Notes: generated by a model from the sequence alone, not told the origin. DNA of 64,000 nucleotides from Pseudomonas siliginis (GCF_019145195.1 NZ_JAHSTW010000010.1:1-64000); one strand, 5' to 3'; counted from the first letter of the stretch, positions 17,480-26,325 are shown. Numbers and translations are program-made.

Positions 17480-17887
17480 TCAGGCCTCGATGAGTGCCTG
17501 CGCAGTGATCAGATAACTGTCCAGCAGACCTCGCATCAACACCGCCGAAACCGGTGTCTGCAGACGCCCCAGCAGGCGCAGGCGTTGTTGACGAAGCACC
17601 GGCTCCAGGTCACTCAACAAACTCTGCGCGACCGAGCCCAGCAGAATCAGGGCACGCGCCTCATGGTGCGCCGCCAGGTGATGAATCAATGCCAACCCAT
17701 CGCCACCTTTGAGCTGCGGATCGCAAATGGCGATATCGACCGCACCGCGATGCCCCAGTGAAGACAGGGCTGACGCCAGCGAAGGCGCGGTCAATACGTC
17801 GTAGATGCCGATGGCATTGAGCATTTGATGCAATGCCATCAGCTGGAACGGGTTGGGTTCAAGAATCAGGACTTTAAGCGAGCGCAT
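17480..17887 (-). CDS. Stand-alone response-regulator receiver domain
   Basis: A 135-residue single receiver domain. It begins LKVLILEPNPFQLMALHQML (the acidic pocket is reduced to one Glu where E-D or D-D is usual) and has AICDPQLKGGDGLALI with the probable phospho-acceptor Asp near residue 56. There is no output domain. The N-terminus strongly recalls the receiver part of larger Pseudomonas REC-EAL regulators (RocR/PvrR type). It lies just downstream of a truncated BvgS-like sensor on the same strand, so the two were probably partners. The altered acidic pocket raises doubt about phosphorylation. Confidence 0.75.
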   Translation of the reverse strand: MRSLKVLILEPNPFQLMALHQMLNAIGIYDVLTAPSLASALSSLGHRGAVDIAICDPQLKGGDGLALIHHLAAHHEARALILLGSVAQSLLSDLEPVLRQQRLRLLGRLQTPVSAVLMRGLLDSYLITAQALIEA

Positions 17888-18004
17888 GGGCGACCTCTGG
17901 AGCGATCATCGCGGACTCTCACCGCAGGTGTCGTTCACTCTAGGGCAGGCGTCTTAAGCCTCCCATCAGAAAAGTAGCCGCGTCTTGCAGGACATTTCCC
18001 TTCT

Positions 18005-19378
18005 TTACTGCAGACAGCGGCACCCGCTCTCGGTCCGACGCTGGGTGATGTCGGTCCAGCCGCCCAACAAGCCGCGCAATTTGCCGTCGCCGCTGTAAAA
18101 CGGCACGGTCCACTGATAAACCTCGCGAGGCCCGCCCTTGAACAGCAGTTGACGTTTGCTGAAGCGCGACTTGCGGGTTTGCAACTGGGCGATGAATTCG
18201 TCGTGGAGCATCCGCGCGGTGGTTTCCGGAAACGCATCGACTTCGATCAGCAAGCGTCCCTGCATCTGGTCCTGGCGCACCGACAGCGCTTCCTCGTAAC
18301 TGCGATTGCAGATGATCAAACGCCCGTGCAGATCACGGACAAACACCGGATCCGGCATCGAATCGATCAGGGCGTGCTGAAAGGCCAGTTGATCGCCCAA
18401 CTCCTTTTCCGCCGCGCAGCGCAGCTTGATCACGGCCGCCAGGCGCCGGTTCCACACCAGCGACAGCATTCCGAAAACGCCGATTCCCCCCATCGCCCAG
18501 CATGCCCACTCGACCACGCGCTTCCACACGGAGGGCACGGGCGGCGGCGAAACGCCTGCCAGCCACTTGAGACGAATCGCCCGCAACTCCGCAGCAGGGA
18601 AAGCTTCCAGCGCCTTGTTAAGAATACTCAGTAGTTGCGGCATGCCTTTTCGTACAGCCAGATGATCGGCTTCCCACTTGCCCTCTACCAGGGCACCGAC
18701 CTTGAGCATGCCCAACGGATAGAGCTGCGCGCCGATTTCGTTTTCGATGGTTGCGTAGGCTTCCCCACTCTCGACCAGCGCCCGCGCTTCGGCGTAGGTT
18801 TTCACCGAGCGTATTTCAATCGACGGATAATCGCGCCGAATCGCATCCTCCAGGGCATGCCGGGCGGGCAGCACCAGAACGCGCTTCGCCAGTTGCTCGA
18901 AAGACTCCACCCTCGGGGCATTGGCATGTCCGACAAACACCCAGCCAGCCCCTCCGAAAGCATGACTGAAATCGAGAAACGCCTTGCGTTCATCGCTCAT
19001 GGCCAACGTCGTACTGATGTCCGCGACCCCGCTTTGCAGGCGATCGAGCATATGGTCGGTAGAGAACGATTCCTGGTGCTCGAATTGCAGTCCGGTCATT
19101 GCGCTGACCCGCTTGAGCACATCGTTGTTCAGACCGCTCCACTGGCCGTGTTCGTCCTGAAACAGGTACAGCGGATATTGCACCGATGCCACCGTTACTC
19201 TGGGGTTGTCGCGGATCCATTGCCGCTCGTGCGCATCCAGCTCGACAGCCGGCACATTGCCCGACGCATTGGCCTGATCGAGTGCCATCTGCGCTGCCAC
19301 GCCGCTGTGCATCCATCCCAGCACCGCCAACAAAAACAACCAGCCCAGTGCCGGTTTCAAACCTCTGTAAAACAGCAT
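18005..19378 (-). CDS. Truncated BvgS-like sensor: periplasmic binding domain, TM, PAS, no kinase
   Basis: A 457-residue protein with an N-terminal signal anchor (LKPALGWLFLLAVLGW), one solute-binding-type (SBP_bac_3, Venus-flytrap) domain with VTVASVQYPLYLFQDEHG, GLNNDVLKRVSAMTGL and LQSGVADISTTL, then a transmembrane helix (WACWAMGGIGVFGMLSLVW). A PAS domain follows (IDSMPDPVFVRDLHGRLIIC) and ends in LRGLLGGWTDITQRR. Full-length relatives continue with HisKA, HATPase, receiver and Hpt domains; here the frame stops seven residues after the PAS. ATG 19378 has AAGGAA six bases upstream. It may still bind a ligand but cannot signal by phosphotransfer on its own. Confidence 0.85.
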   Translation of the reverse strand: MLFYRGLKPALGWLFLLAVLGWMHSGVAAQMALDQANASGNVPAVELDAHERQWIRDNPRVTVASVQYPLYLFQDEHGQWSGLNNDVLKRVSAMTGLQFEHQESFSTDHMLDRLQSGVADISTTLAMSDERKAFLDFSHAFGGAGWVFVGHANAPRVESFEQLAKRVLVLPARHALEDAIRRDYPSIEIRSVKTYAEARALVESGEAYATIENEIGAQLYPLGMLKVGALVEGKWEADHLAVRKGMPQLLSILNKALEAFPAAELRAIRLKWLAGVSPPPVPSVWKRVVEWACWAMGGIGVFGMLSLVWNRRLAAVIKLRCAAEKELGDQLAFQHALIDSMPDPVFVRDLHGRLIICNRSYEEALSVRQDQMQGRLLIEVDAFPETTARMLHDEFIAQLQTRKSRFSKRQLLFKGGPREVYQWTVPFYSGDGKLRGLLGGWTDITQRRTESGCRCLQ

Positions 19379-19450
19379 TGCCATTTCCTTCGTGATCGAC
19401 TCACCCGTCCTTCGTGGGTGAAAACCCGAGCAGTGTGGCAGCAGAAACAA

Positions 19451-19476
19451 AAAAGCCCGTCAGGAGACGGGCTTCA
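19451..19476 (-). terminator. Terminator of thrC
   Basis: AAGCCCGTC (19453-19461) and GACGGGCTT (19466-19474) form a GC-rich stem with a four-base loop, followed on the minus strand by TTTTTTG. It is 25 bases beyond the thrC stop. Confidence 0.88.
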
Positions 19477-19498
19477 AAATGTGACAGCTTTTACTGGC

Positions 19499-20908
19499 TT
19501 AGAGTGGCTTGCCGCGGTTGCCATGCTGGCTGACAAAGGCTTGCACGGCTTTCAGGTCGTTTGGCAGAACCGTGCAACGCTCGTTTCGCTCAAACAAATC
19601 AGAAAGATGTGCAGGTAGTTCGAGCGCTTTTCCTACACCCGCTTTCTCCACTGCCTCAGGAAACTTGACCGGATGGGCAGTGCCCAGAATCACCATCGGG
19701 ATATCCAGACTGCGACGGCATTCGCGCGCAGCTTTCACACCGATGGCAGTGTGCGGGTCGAGGACTTCACCGGTTTGCTCGTAGACGTCGGCGATGGTTT
19801 CGCAGGTCTGCGCATCGTCCACCGCCAGCGAATCGAACAGCTTGCGTGCTTCGGTCCAGCGCTCTTGCTCGACGCTGAAACTGCCGTCCTTTTTGAACGA
19901 GTCCATCAGGCCGGCAATCGCCGCACCGTTACGCCCGTGCAGGTCGAACAGCAGGCGCTCGAAGTTCGACGACACCATGATGTCCATCGACGGCGACAGC
20001 GTCGCGTGCAGGGTTTCCTTGACGTACTGGTTGCCGCTCATGAAGCGGTGCAGGATGTCGTTGCGGTTGGTCGCCACGATCAACTGATTGATCGGCAGGC
20101 CCATGTTGCGCGCCAGGTAGCCTGCGAAGATGTCGCCGAAGTTGCCGGTCGGCACCGAGAACGACACCGAACGCGCCGGACCGCCCAACTGCAGGGAAGC
20201 ATGGAAGTAGTAAACGATCTGGGCCATGATCCGCGCCCAGTTGATCGAGTTCACCGCCACCAGACGCGTGCCTTTGAGGAAGCTCTGGTCGGCGAAGCTG
20301 TTCTTGACCATTTCCTGGCAGTCATCGAAGTTGCCTTCGATGGCGATGTTGTGGATGTTCTCGCCGAAGATCGTTGTCATCTGCCGACGCTGCACTTCCG
20401 ATACACGCTGATGCGGGTGCAGGATGAAGATGTCGACGTTTTCACAGTGCTTGCAGCCTTCGATGGCCGCAGAACCGGTGTCTCCAGAGGTGGCACCGAC
20501 AATCACCACGCGCTCGCCGCGCTTTTCCAGCACGTAGTCGAGCAGACGACCGAGCAGTTGCAGGGCGAAATCCTTGAACGCCAGGGTTGGGCCGTGGAAC
20601 AGCTCAAGCACCCATTCATTACCGTTCAACTGACGCAGTGGCGCAACGGCGCTGTGGGCGAACACACCGTAGGTTTCTTCGAGGATCTTCTTGAAATCGG
20701 CATCCGGGATGCTGCCGGTGACAAACGGGCGCATCACCCGGAAGGCCAGTTCGTGATACGGCAGGCCAGCCCAGGAAGCGATCTCTTCCTGAGTAAAACG
20801 TGGCAGGTTTTCCGGCACGTACAGACCGCCATCGGTCGCCAGACCGGCCAGCAGGACCTCTTCGAAATTCAGGGCCGGGGCCTGGCCGCGAGTGCTGATA
20901 TATCGCAT
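19499..20908 (-). CDS. thrC: Threonine synthase
   Basis: A 469-residue PLP enzyme converting O-phosphohomoserine to threonine. Seen: MRYISTRGQAPALNFEEVLL at the true start, ELFHGPTLAFKDFALQLLG with the PLP lysine, VGATSGDTGSAAIEG (phosphate-binding loop), and HPHQRVSEVQRRQMTTI. The length is that of the Pseudomonas enzyme. ATG 20908 is chosen because an upstream in-frame ATG at 20944 lies in a repeat. hom lies just upstream on the same strand, so the last two steps of threonine synthesis are encoded together, separated only by a repeat element. Confidence 0.97.
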   Translation of the reverse strand: MRYISTRGQAPALNFEEVLLAGLATDGGLYVPENLPRFTQEEIASWAGLPYHELAFRVMRPFVTGSIPDADFKKILEETYGVFAHSAVAPLRQLNGNEWVLELFHGPTLAFKDFALQLLGRLLDYVLEKRGERVVIVGATSGDTGSAAIEGCKHCENVDIFILHPHQRVSEVQRRQMTTIFGENIHNIAIEGNFDDCQEMVKNSFADQSFLKGTRLVAVNSINWARIMAQIVYYFHASLQLGGPARSVSFSVPTGNFGDIFAGYLARNMGLPINQLIVATNRNDILHRFMSGNQYVKETLHATLSPSMDIMVSSNFERLLFDLHGRNGAAIAGLMDSFKKDGSFSVEQERWTEARKLFDSLAVDDAQTCETIADVYEQTGEVLDPHTAIGVKAARECRRSLDIPMVILGTAHPVKFPEAVEKAGVGKALELPAHLSDLFERNERCTVLPNDLKAVQAFVSQHGNRGKPL

Positions 20909-20928
20909 TTTTTTCAAACCTTCGGTTT

Positions 20929-21012
20929 GAGCTGCAAGCTGCAAGCTGCAAGTCGCAAGTAAAAGCCAGACTGCTTCTCTCTTGCCGCTTGCAGCTCGAA
21001 GCTTGCCGCTGC
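20929..21012. repeat. GCTGCAAGC palindromic repeat between hom and thrC
   Basis: Three tandem AGCTGCAAGC-type units (20930-20950) face inverted GCTTGCAGCT/GCTTGCCGCT units (20985-21010), able to fold as a long stem. This is a dispersed intergenic element of fluorescent pseudomonads. It fills nearly the whole hom-thrC spacer and could modulate read-through or mRNA stability. Confidence 0.8.
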
Positions 21013-21014
21013 TT

Positions 21015-22319
21015 TTAGTTCAAATGTTCGACGCGGATCCGTACAACCGGGCCGTCAACGCCAGCCAGTGCTTCCAGCGCGGTGATCGCATCGTTGATGC
21101 GCTGCTCGACCACACGGTGGGTCAGCAGGATCATCGGCACCAGGCCGTCATGCTCTTCGACTTCCTTCTGCATGATCGATTCGATATTGATGCCGCGCTC
21201 CGACAGGATGCTCGCCACCTGAGCCAGTACGCCCGGGTGGTCCTTGGCGTGGATTCGCAGGTAGTAAGCGCTTTCGCAGGCTTCGATCGGCAGGATCGGA
21301 TGCGCCGACAGCGAGTCCGGCTGGAAGGCCAGGTGCGGCACACGGTTTTCCGGGTCGGAAGTCATCGCGCGAACCACGTCGACCAGATCGGCGATCACCG
21401 ACGAAGCGGTCGGCTCCATGCCAGCGCCGGCGCCATAGAACAGCGTCGAACCGGCGGCGTCGCCGTTGACCATCACTGCGTTCATCACGCCATTGACGTT
21501 GGCGATCAGGCGATCGGCCGGAATCAGCGTCGGATGCACACGCAACTCGATGCCGGCATCAGTGCTGCGCGCCACACCCAAGTGCTTGATGCGATAGCCC
21601 AGCGCTTCGGCGTAGTTGACGTCGGCAGTGGTCAGTTTGGTGATGCCTTCGGTGTACGCCTTGTCGAATTGCAGCGGAATACCGAAGGCGATAGACGCCA
21701 GAATGGTCAGCTTGTGCGCGGCATCGATGCCTTCGACGTCGAAGGTCGGGTCGGCTTCGGCGTAACCCAGCGCCTGCGCTTCGGCGAGCACGTCTTCAAA
21801 CGTACGGCCCTTCTCGCGCATTTCGGTGAGGATGAAGTTGCCGGTGCCGTTGATGATCCCGGCAACCCAGTTGATGCGGTTGGCGGACAGGCCTTCGCGG
21901 ATCGCCTTGATCACCGGAATGCCACCGGCCACGGCCGCTTCGAATGCCACGATCACGCCTTTCTCGCGTGCCTTGGCGAAAATCTCATTACCGTGAACGG
22001 CTATCAGCGCCTTGTTCGCGGTGACCACATGCTTGCCATTCTCGATGGCCTTGAGTACCAGCTCGCGGGCAACGGTGTAGCCGCCCATCAGCTCTATGAC
22101 GATGTCGATCTCAGGGTTCGTGGCCACTTCGAAGACATCGTTGGTAATCGCAATACCGGTCGTCTGGAACTGAGGCTTTGGCGTGCGCGTGGCAATTTGT
22201 GCCACTTCGATTCCACGCCCGGCACGACGAGCAATTTCCTCGGCGTTGCGCTGAAGTACGTTGAAGGTACCGCCACCGACGGTCCCTAACCCACAGATGC
22301 CTACTTTGACCGGATTCAC
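21015..22319 (-). CDS. hom: Homoserine dehydrogenase
   Basis: A 434-residue enzyme reducing aspartate semialdehyde to homoserine with NAD(P)H. Seen: VGICGLGTVGGGTFNVLQRN (Rossmann loop), TANKALIAVHG, GGIPVIKAIREGLSANRINW with the catalytic region, GYAEADPTFDVEGIDAAHK, and a C-terminal ACT domain starting at about residue 350 (YYLRIHAKDHPGVLAQVASI), the usual allosteric site for threonine. It is followed by thrC and preceded by dsbC, separated by two stem-loops. Confidence 0.97.
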   Translation of the reverse strand: MNPVKVGICGLGTVGGGTFNVLQRNAEEIARRAGRGIEVAQIATRTPKPQFQTTGIAITNDVFEVATNPEIDIVIELMGGYTVARELVLKAIENGKHVVTANKALIAVHGNEIFAKAREKGVIVAFEAAVAGGIPVIKAIREGLSANRINWVAGIINGTGNFILTEMREKGRTFEDVLAEAQALGYAEADPTFDVEGIDAAHKLTILASIAFGIPLQFDKAYTEGITKLTTADVNYAEALGYRIKHLGVARSTDAGIELRVHPTLIPADRLIANVNGVMNAVMVNGDAAGSTLFYGAGAGMEPTASSVIADLVDVVRAMTSDPENRVPHLAFQPDSLSAHPILPIEACESAYYLRIHAKDHPGVLAQVASILSERGINIESIMQKEVEEHDGLVPMILLTHRVVEQRINDAITALEALAGVDGPVVRIRVEHLN

Positions 22320-22337
22320 TGTGAACTCCCCATGAAA

Positions 22338-22358
22338 CGGCCGACACAGGGTCGGCCG
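22338..22358 (-). promoter_or_regulatory. Stem-loop in the hom leader
   Basis: CGGCCGAC (22338-22345) pairs with GTCGGCCG (22351-22358), leaving a short loop, immediately 5' of the GGGGAG Shine-Dalgarno of hom. It could be part of a dsbC terminator pair or an attenuator-like leader element. No leader peptide was found. Confidence 0.45.
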
Positions 22359-22359
22359 G

Positions 22360-22382
22360 AAAACAGCCGCGTGCTCGCGGCT
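22360..22382 (-). terminator. Terminator downstream of dsbC
   Basis: AGCCGCG and CGCGGCT (22365-22382) form a seven-pair stem with a four-base loop, followed on the minus strand by GTTTTC. It is 68 bases past the dsbC stop and upstream of hom. Confidence 0.6.
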
Positions 22383-22450
22383 CTCTGTTGATGGCCCGGC
22401 GCTGTAGCTGCCGGACCACGATCGTCAACGGTTGCCCGTGACGATGCGAA

Positions 22451-23182
22451 TTACTTCGCGCCCAGCGCCAGTTTGGCGACTTGTGGCGCCGGCTGGTAGC
22501 CCGGAATGACCTGGCCGTCGGCCAAAACGATGGCCGGTGTACCGTTCACGCCGATCGACTGACCGAGCGCGAACTGTTTGGAAACCGGGTTATCGCACTT
22601 GGCGGCTTTGATTTCCTTGCCATCGACCATTTTGTCCATGGCGGCTTTCTTGTCTTTCGAGCACCACACTGCTTGCAGCTGCTCGTCACCCGGCGAATTC
22701 AGGCCCTGGCGCGGGAACGCCACGTAGCGCACTTCAATGCCGCGCTTGTTCAGCTCCGGCACTTCGGCGTGCAGTTTGTGGCAGTACGGGCAAGTGGTGT
22801 CAGTGAACACGGTGATGTGCGATTTGGTCTCGCCCACGGCCGGGTAGACCACGGTTTCGGCCACCGGGATGGCATTGATCAGTTTGGAAATGCCCAGGCG
22901 TTCGGTCTTCTCGGTCAGGTTGACCGGTTTGCCATTCGCGAGCTGGTACAGATTGCCCTGCACGATGTACTGGCCATCGGCACTGGCGTACAGCACGCGG
23001 CTGCCTTTGAGTTTGACTTCGTACATGCCAGGCAACGGGCTGGCACTGATGCTTTCGACCGGAACCTCGAGTTCGAGTTTTTCCAGGCTTTGACGAATGG
23101 CTTTGTCAGCCGCGTCGTCGGCGACGGCAAAGGTGCTCACCAACGCAATGGCGGCGGCGGCGAAAATCTGGGTCAGACGCAT
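22451..23182 (-). CDS. dsbC: Disulfide isomerase DsbC
   Basis: A 243-residue periplasmic protein-disulfide isomerase. It has a cleavable signal peptide (LTQIFAAAAIALVSTFAVA|DD), an N-terminal dimerisation domain (about 22-85, SPLPGMYEVKLKGSRVLY) and a thioredoxin-fold domain with the CPYC active site in FTDTTCPYCHKLHAEV. The cis-Pro loop is GVNGTPAIVL. The second Cys pair (VWCSKD...AKCDN) is also present. It lies between xerD and hom on the same strand, the order found across pseudomonads. Confidence 0.96.
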   Translation of the reverse strand: MRLTQIFAAAAIALVSTFAVADDAADKAIRQSLEKLELEVPVESISASPLPGMYEVKLKGSRVLYASADGQYIVQGNLYQLANGKPVNLTEKTERLGISKLINAIPVAETVVYPAVGETKSHITVFTDTTCPYCHKLHAEVPELNKRGIEVRYVAFPRQGLNSPGDEQLQAVWCSKDKKAAMDKMVDGKEIKAAKCDNPVSKQFALGQSIGVNGTPAIVLADGQVIPGYQPAPQVAKLALGAK

Positions 23183-23548
23183 GAGTACTCCTGAGGGCGG
23201 GCCAATGAAACGGTCAGAACGCCCGTGCGAAACACCGGGTCATAACCGTCCATCGTGCAAACCGGCAAAGCCTAACACATAAGGCCGCGAGGGCCGAATG
23301 CGCCTGTCGCCACACACTCATGTGCAACTGACACACCTTCATGCTTGTACAACTGACCCACAACCGCATGTGGCTGACACACATCATTGTGGCGAGGGGA
23401 TTTATTCCCGATGGGTTGCGAAGCAGCCCTGAACCATCCACCGCGATCTTTCAGTCAAAATCGAGCCAGCCGGGTTTGCGACTGCTACGCAGCCGAACGG
23501 GGATAAATCCCCTCGCCACAGGTCAATATTTCAACATTATGGGATGTG
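23183..23548. other. xerD-dsbC intergenic region with iterons and a repeat
   Basis: No coding potential is seen. It contains three spaced copies of a TGTRCAACTGACMCAC-like word (starting at about 23321, 23346 and 23369) followed by a 130-base inverted repeat. The dsbC promoter must lie in the 23183-23320 part, but no clear consensus is visible. Confidence 0.55.
23388..23520. repeat. Inverted repeat family B (GTGGCGAGGGGATTTAT type)
   Basis: TGTGGCGAGGGGATTTATTC at the left end is inverted at the right end (GGATAAATCCCCTCGCCACA), with inner complementary segments around GCAGCC. It is a dispersed element typical of the P. fluorescens group and is non-coding. Confidence 0.85.
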
Positions 23549-24445
23549 TCAGCCGCGTGGGTGGTGCTTGGCATGCAAGTCCTGCAAGCGGGCGCGGGCG
23601 ACGTGGGTATAGATCTGCGTCGTAGACAGGTCGCTGTGCCCGAGCAGCATCTGCACCACGCGCAAGTCCGCGCCGTGGTTGAGCAGGTGCGTGGCGAACG
23701 CGTGACGCAAGGTGTGCGGCGACAGCGATTTGCTGATCCCGGCGACCTTGGCCTGATGCTTGATCCGATGCCAGAACGTCTGCCGGGTCATCTGCTCGCC
23801 GCGCTGGCTGGGGAACAGCACATCGCTGGGGCGGCCACCGAGCAACTCGCCACGACCATCACGCATATAGCGCTCGACCCAGACAATCGCCTCCTCGCCC
23901 ATCGGCACCAGACGCTCCTTGCTGCCCTTGCCCATCACCCGCAATACGCCCTGGCGCAGGTTGACCTGCTCCAGCGTCAGGCTGATCAGCTCGGTCACGC
24001 GCAAGCCACAGGCATACAGCACTTCCAGCATCGCGCGGTCACGCTGGCCGATGGCGTCACTCAGGTCCGGCGCCTTGAGCAGCGCTTCGACATCGGCTTC
24101 CGACAGCGATTTGGGCAACGGCCGGCCCAGTTGCGGCATGTCAACACGCAACGTCGGGTCGACGCTGATCAGCTTTTCCCGCAGCAGATAGCGATAAAAA
24201 CCACGCACCCCGGAGAGAAATCTCGCGGTGGAGCGCGGCTTGTAGTTTTGCTCCAGCCGCCACGCCAAGTGATCGAGGATCAACTCGCGGCCGGCATTGA
24301 TCAGTTCGAGATTTTTCTCCTGCAACCAGCCGTTGAACAGCGCGAGGTCGCTGCGATAGGCGTCGCGGGTGTTGTCGGACAGGCCTTTCTCCAGCCATAA
24401 AGCGTCGAGGAATTGATCAATCAGCGGATGGTCGATGGCAGGCAT
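23549..24445 (-). CDS. xerD: Site-specific tyrosine recombinase XerD
   Basis: A 298-residue tyrosine recombinase that, with XerC, resolves chromosome dimers at dif. It has an N-terminal SAM-like core-binding domain (IDQFLDALWLEKGLSDNTRD) and a catalytic domain carrying the conserved residues: Arg in YACGLRVTELISL, Lys in GKGSKERLVP, HTLRHAFATHLL, and GHSDLSTTQIYTHV with the nucleophilic Tyr. Length and neighbours (dsbC downstream) match XerD rather than a phage integrase. Confidence 0.96.
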   Translation of the reverse strand: MPAIDHPLIDQFLDALWLEKGLSDNTRDAYRSDLALFNGWLQEKNLELINAGRELILDHLAWRLEQNYKPRSTARFLSGVRGFYRYLLREKLISVDPTLRVDMPQLGRPLPKSLSEADVEALLKAPDLSDAIGQRDRAMLEVLYACGLRVTELISLTLEQVNLRQGVLRVMGKGSKERLVPMGEEAIVWVERYMRDGRGELLGGRPSDVLFPSQRGEQMTRQTFWHRIKHQAKVAGISKSLSPHTLRHAFATHLLNHGADLRVVQMLLGHSDLSTTQIYTHVARARLQDLHAKHHPRG

Positions 24446-24586
24446 GGGTGCTCAGGGCAGGACTTTTTCAAGCTGCGTGCAAATAGAGAATAAAGGCGCG
24501 CTAGTCTTTCATAGCAGGCCAGATCAAGAAACAGGCAGCTTCATTGAATGAGGCGTGTCAGATTGATCCGGTAAATCGCAGGCAAC

Positions 24587-24614
24587 AAAAAAGCAGCCCG
24601 TAGGCTGCTTTTTT
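24587..24614. terminator. Terminator of the rpsP-rimM-trmD-rplS operon
   Basis: AAAAAAGCAGCC (24587-24598) and GGCTGCTTTTTT (24603-24614) form a strong stem with U-runs on both strands, 18 bases past the rplS stop. Confidence 0.93.
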
Positions 24615-24632
24615 CTGCATCGGAAGCTGGGC

Positions 24633-24983
24633 TTAAGCCAGTTTTTCCTTGATGCGGGCTGCTTTACCCGACAGGTCGCGCAGGTAGTACAGCTTGGCTT
24701 TACGTACGTCACCGCGACGTTTAACAGCCATGCTGTCGATCTGCGGGGAGTAGGTCTGGAAAGTACGTTCTACGCCAACACCGTTGGAGATTTTACGAAC
24801 GGTGAACGCACTGTTCACGCCGCGGTTACGCTTGGCGATTACAACGCCTTCGAACGCTTGCAGACGGGAACGATCGCCTTCCTTCACTTTCACCTGAACG
24901 ACAATAGTGTCGCCTGGGGCGAAGGTAGGGATTTCTTTGGTCATCTGCTCTGCTTCGAGTGCAAGGATGATTTTGTTGGTCAT
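24633..24983 (-). CDS. rplS: 50S ribosomal protein L19
   Basis: A 116-residue L19, which sits at the 30S-50S interface. Conserved segments are [40 protein letters not shown] and [20 protein letters not shown], with the end [19 protein letters not shown]. It is the last gene of the rpsP operon, 45 bases after trmD, and is followed by a strong terminator. Confidence 0.98.
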
Positions 24984-25028
24984 GCTGTGCTCCTAAGGTA
25001 AATCGTTCGATCTACCATCGATACGTTG

Positions 25029-25781
25029 TTAACTATCGTCCCGCTCGCGGATGTATTCCTCGAGCAGCTTCTTCTCTTCTCCAGAAAGCGAGCGGCTTTC
25101 CAGAAGATCGGCGCGTCGTTCATAGGTCCGACCAAGGGACTGCTGTAAACGCCAACGCCGGATATGCGCGTGATTGCCACTCAGCAACACGTCGGGAACA
25201 CGCTGATCCGCATACACCTCCGGTCGGGTGTAGTGCGGGCAATCCAGCAGACCATCCGTAAAGGAATCTTCCTCAGCGGAATCCGCATGCCCTAAAGCTC
25301 CAGGCAGCAGTCGTGTAACCGCATCGATCAGGACCATGGCTGGCAGCTCGCCGCCAGACAGTACATAGTCGCCAATCGACCACTCTTCATCGACATGAGC
25401 CTCAATAAAGCGCTCGTCAATGCCTTCGTAGCGGCCGGCAATCAGGATCAATGCATCCGATTGTGCCAGCTCGCGTACCGCCGACTGAGTCAGTTGACGG
25501 CCTTGGGGGGACAGGTAAATCACCTTCGCCGCCTCCCCGGCTGCTGCCTTGGCCTGAGCCAGCGCATCTTCCAGGGGCTTGATCTTCATCACCATGCCCG
25601 GACCACCGCCAAACGGGCGATCGTCCACAGTGTGATGCCGATCCGTCGTGTAATCTCGCGGATTCCAACAGGTCAGCTGCAAGAGCCCCTGTTTGACCGC
25701 ACGACTGGTGATGCCGTAATCGCCAATGGCGGAAAACATCTCGGGAAACAAACTGATCACTTCTACGCGCAAGTTAGCCAC
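25029..25781 (-). CDS. trmD: tRNA (guanine-37-N1)-methyltransferase TrmD
   Basis: A 250-residue SPOUT-fold methyltransferase that makes m1G37 and prevents frameshifting. Seen: LRVEVISLFPEMFSAIGDYG at the start, DDRPFGGGPGMVMKIKPL, and the knotted SAM site AGRYEGIDERFIE...EWSIGDYVLSGGELPAM, with HYTRPEVYADQRVPDVLLSG further on. The GTG at 25781 is chosen as start, two bases after the rimM stop. The open frame extends further upstream, but only into rimM. Confidence 0.96.
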   Translation of the reverse strand: MANLRVEVISLFPEMFSAIGDYGITSRAVKQGLLQLTCWNPRDYTTDRHHTVDDRPFGGGPGMVMKIKPLEDALAQAKAAAGEAAKVIYLSPQGRQLTQSAVRELAQSDALILIAGRYEGIDERFIEAHVDEEWSIGDYVLSGGELPAMVLIDAVTRLLPGALGHADSAEEDSFTDGLLDCPHYTRPEVYADQRVPDVLLSGNHAHIRRWRLQQSLGRTYERRADLLESRSLSGEEKKLLEEYIRERDDS

Positions 25782-25783
25782 GT

Positions 25784-26320
25784 TCAGAAGTCCGCGTCCC
25801 AATCCACCTTCATCTCGCCCGCTTCCAGGTCGACGGCCAACACGCATTGCTCCGTATAGGGCAACAGGCGTTCGCGATCATCCAGGCTGCCAGCGCAAGG
25901 CTTGACGACCATTACATCATTGGCGCCGGTTTCCAGAAGATGATCGATTTTCCCGAGCAGTTGACCAAGGGTGTCGATGACCTTCAGACCTTCCAGCTGG
26001 TACCAGTAGTACTCGCCTTCGGTCAATTCAGCGAACAGGTTGCGCGGCACGCAGATCTCATAACCGGCCAGAAGACGAGCTTCTTCACGATCATCGAGAC
26101 CCTTGAGCTTGGCGACCAGGAACTTGTCGCTCCCGCGTCCACTGACCAGCTCGACCTGTTTGACATTGCCTTCGCGCTTGAGCGTCCAGGTTTTGTACTG
26201 CAACAGGTTTTCAGTCGGATCAGTAAAGGAATAAACCTTCACTTCGCCGCGAACGCCATGAACAGAATAAATTTTGCCAATAACGATCAAATCATCGGCA
26301 GGGGCTGGCGTCGCGTTCAT
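25784..26320 (-). CDS. rimM: Ribosome maturation factor RimM
   Basis: A 178-residue 16S processing factor that helps assemble the 30S head around S19. It has an N-terminal RimM domain (LIVIGKIYSVHGVRGEVKVY) and a C-terminal PRC-barrel (EYYWYQLEGLKVIDTLGQLL, then LLPYTEQCVLAVDLE). It lies five bases after rpsP and two bases before trmD in the canonical rpsP-rimM-trmD-rplS order. Confidence 0.97.
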   Translation of the reverse strand: MNATPAPADDLIVIGKIYSVHGVRGEVKVYSFTDPTENLLQYKTWTLKREGNVKQVELVSGRGSDKFLVAKLKGLDDREEARLLAGYEICVPRNLFAELTEGEYYWYQLEGLKVIDTLGQLLGKIDHLLETGANDVMVVKPCAGSLDDRERLLPYTEQCVLAVDLEAGEMKVDWDADF

Positions 26321-26325
26321 ATTGC

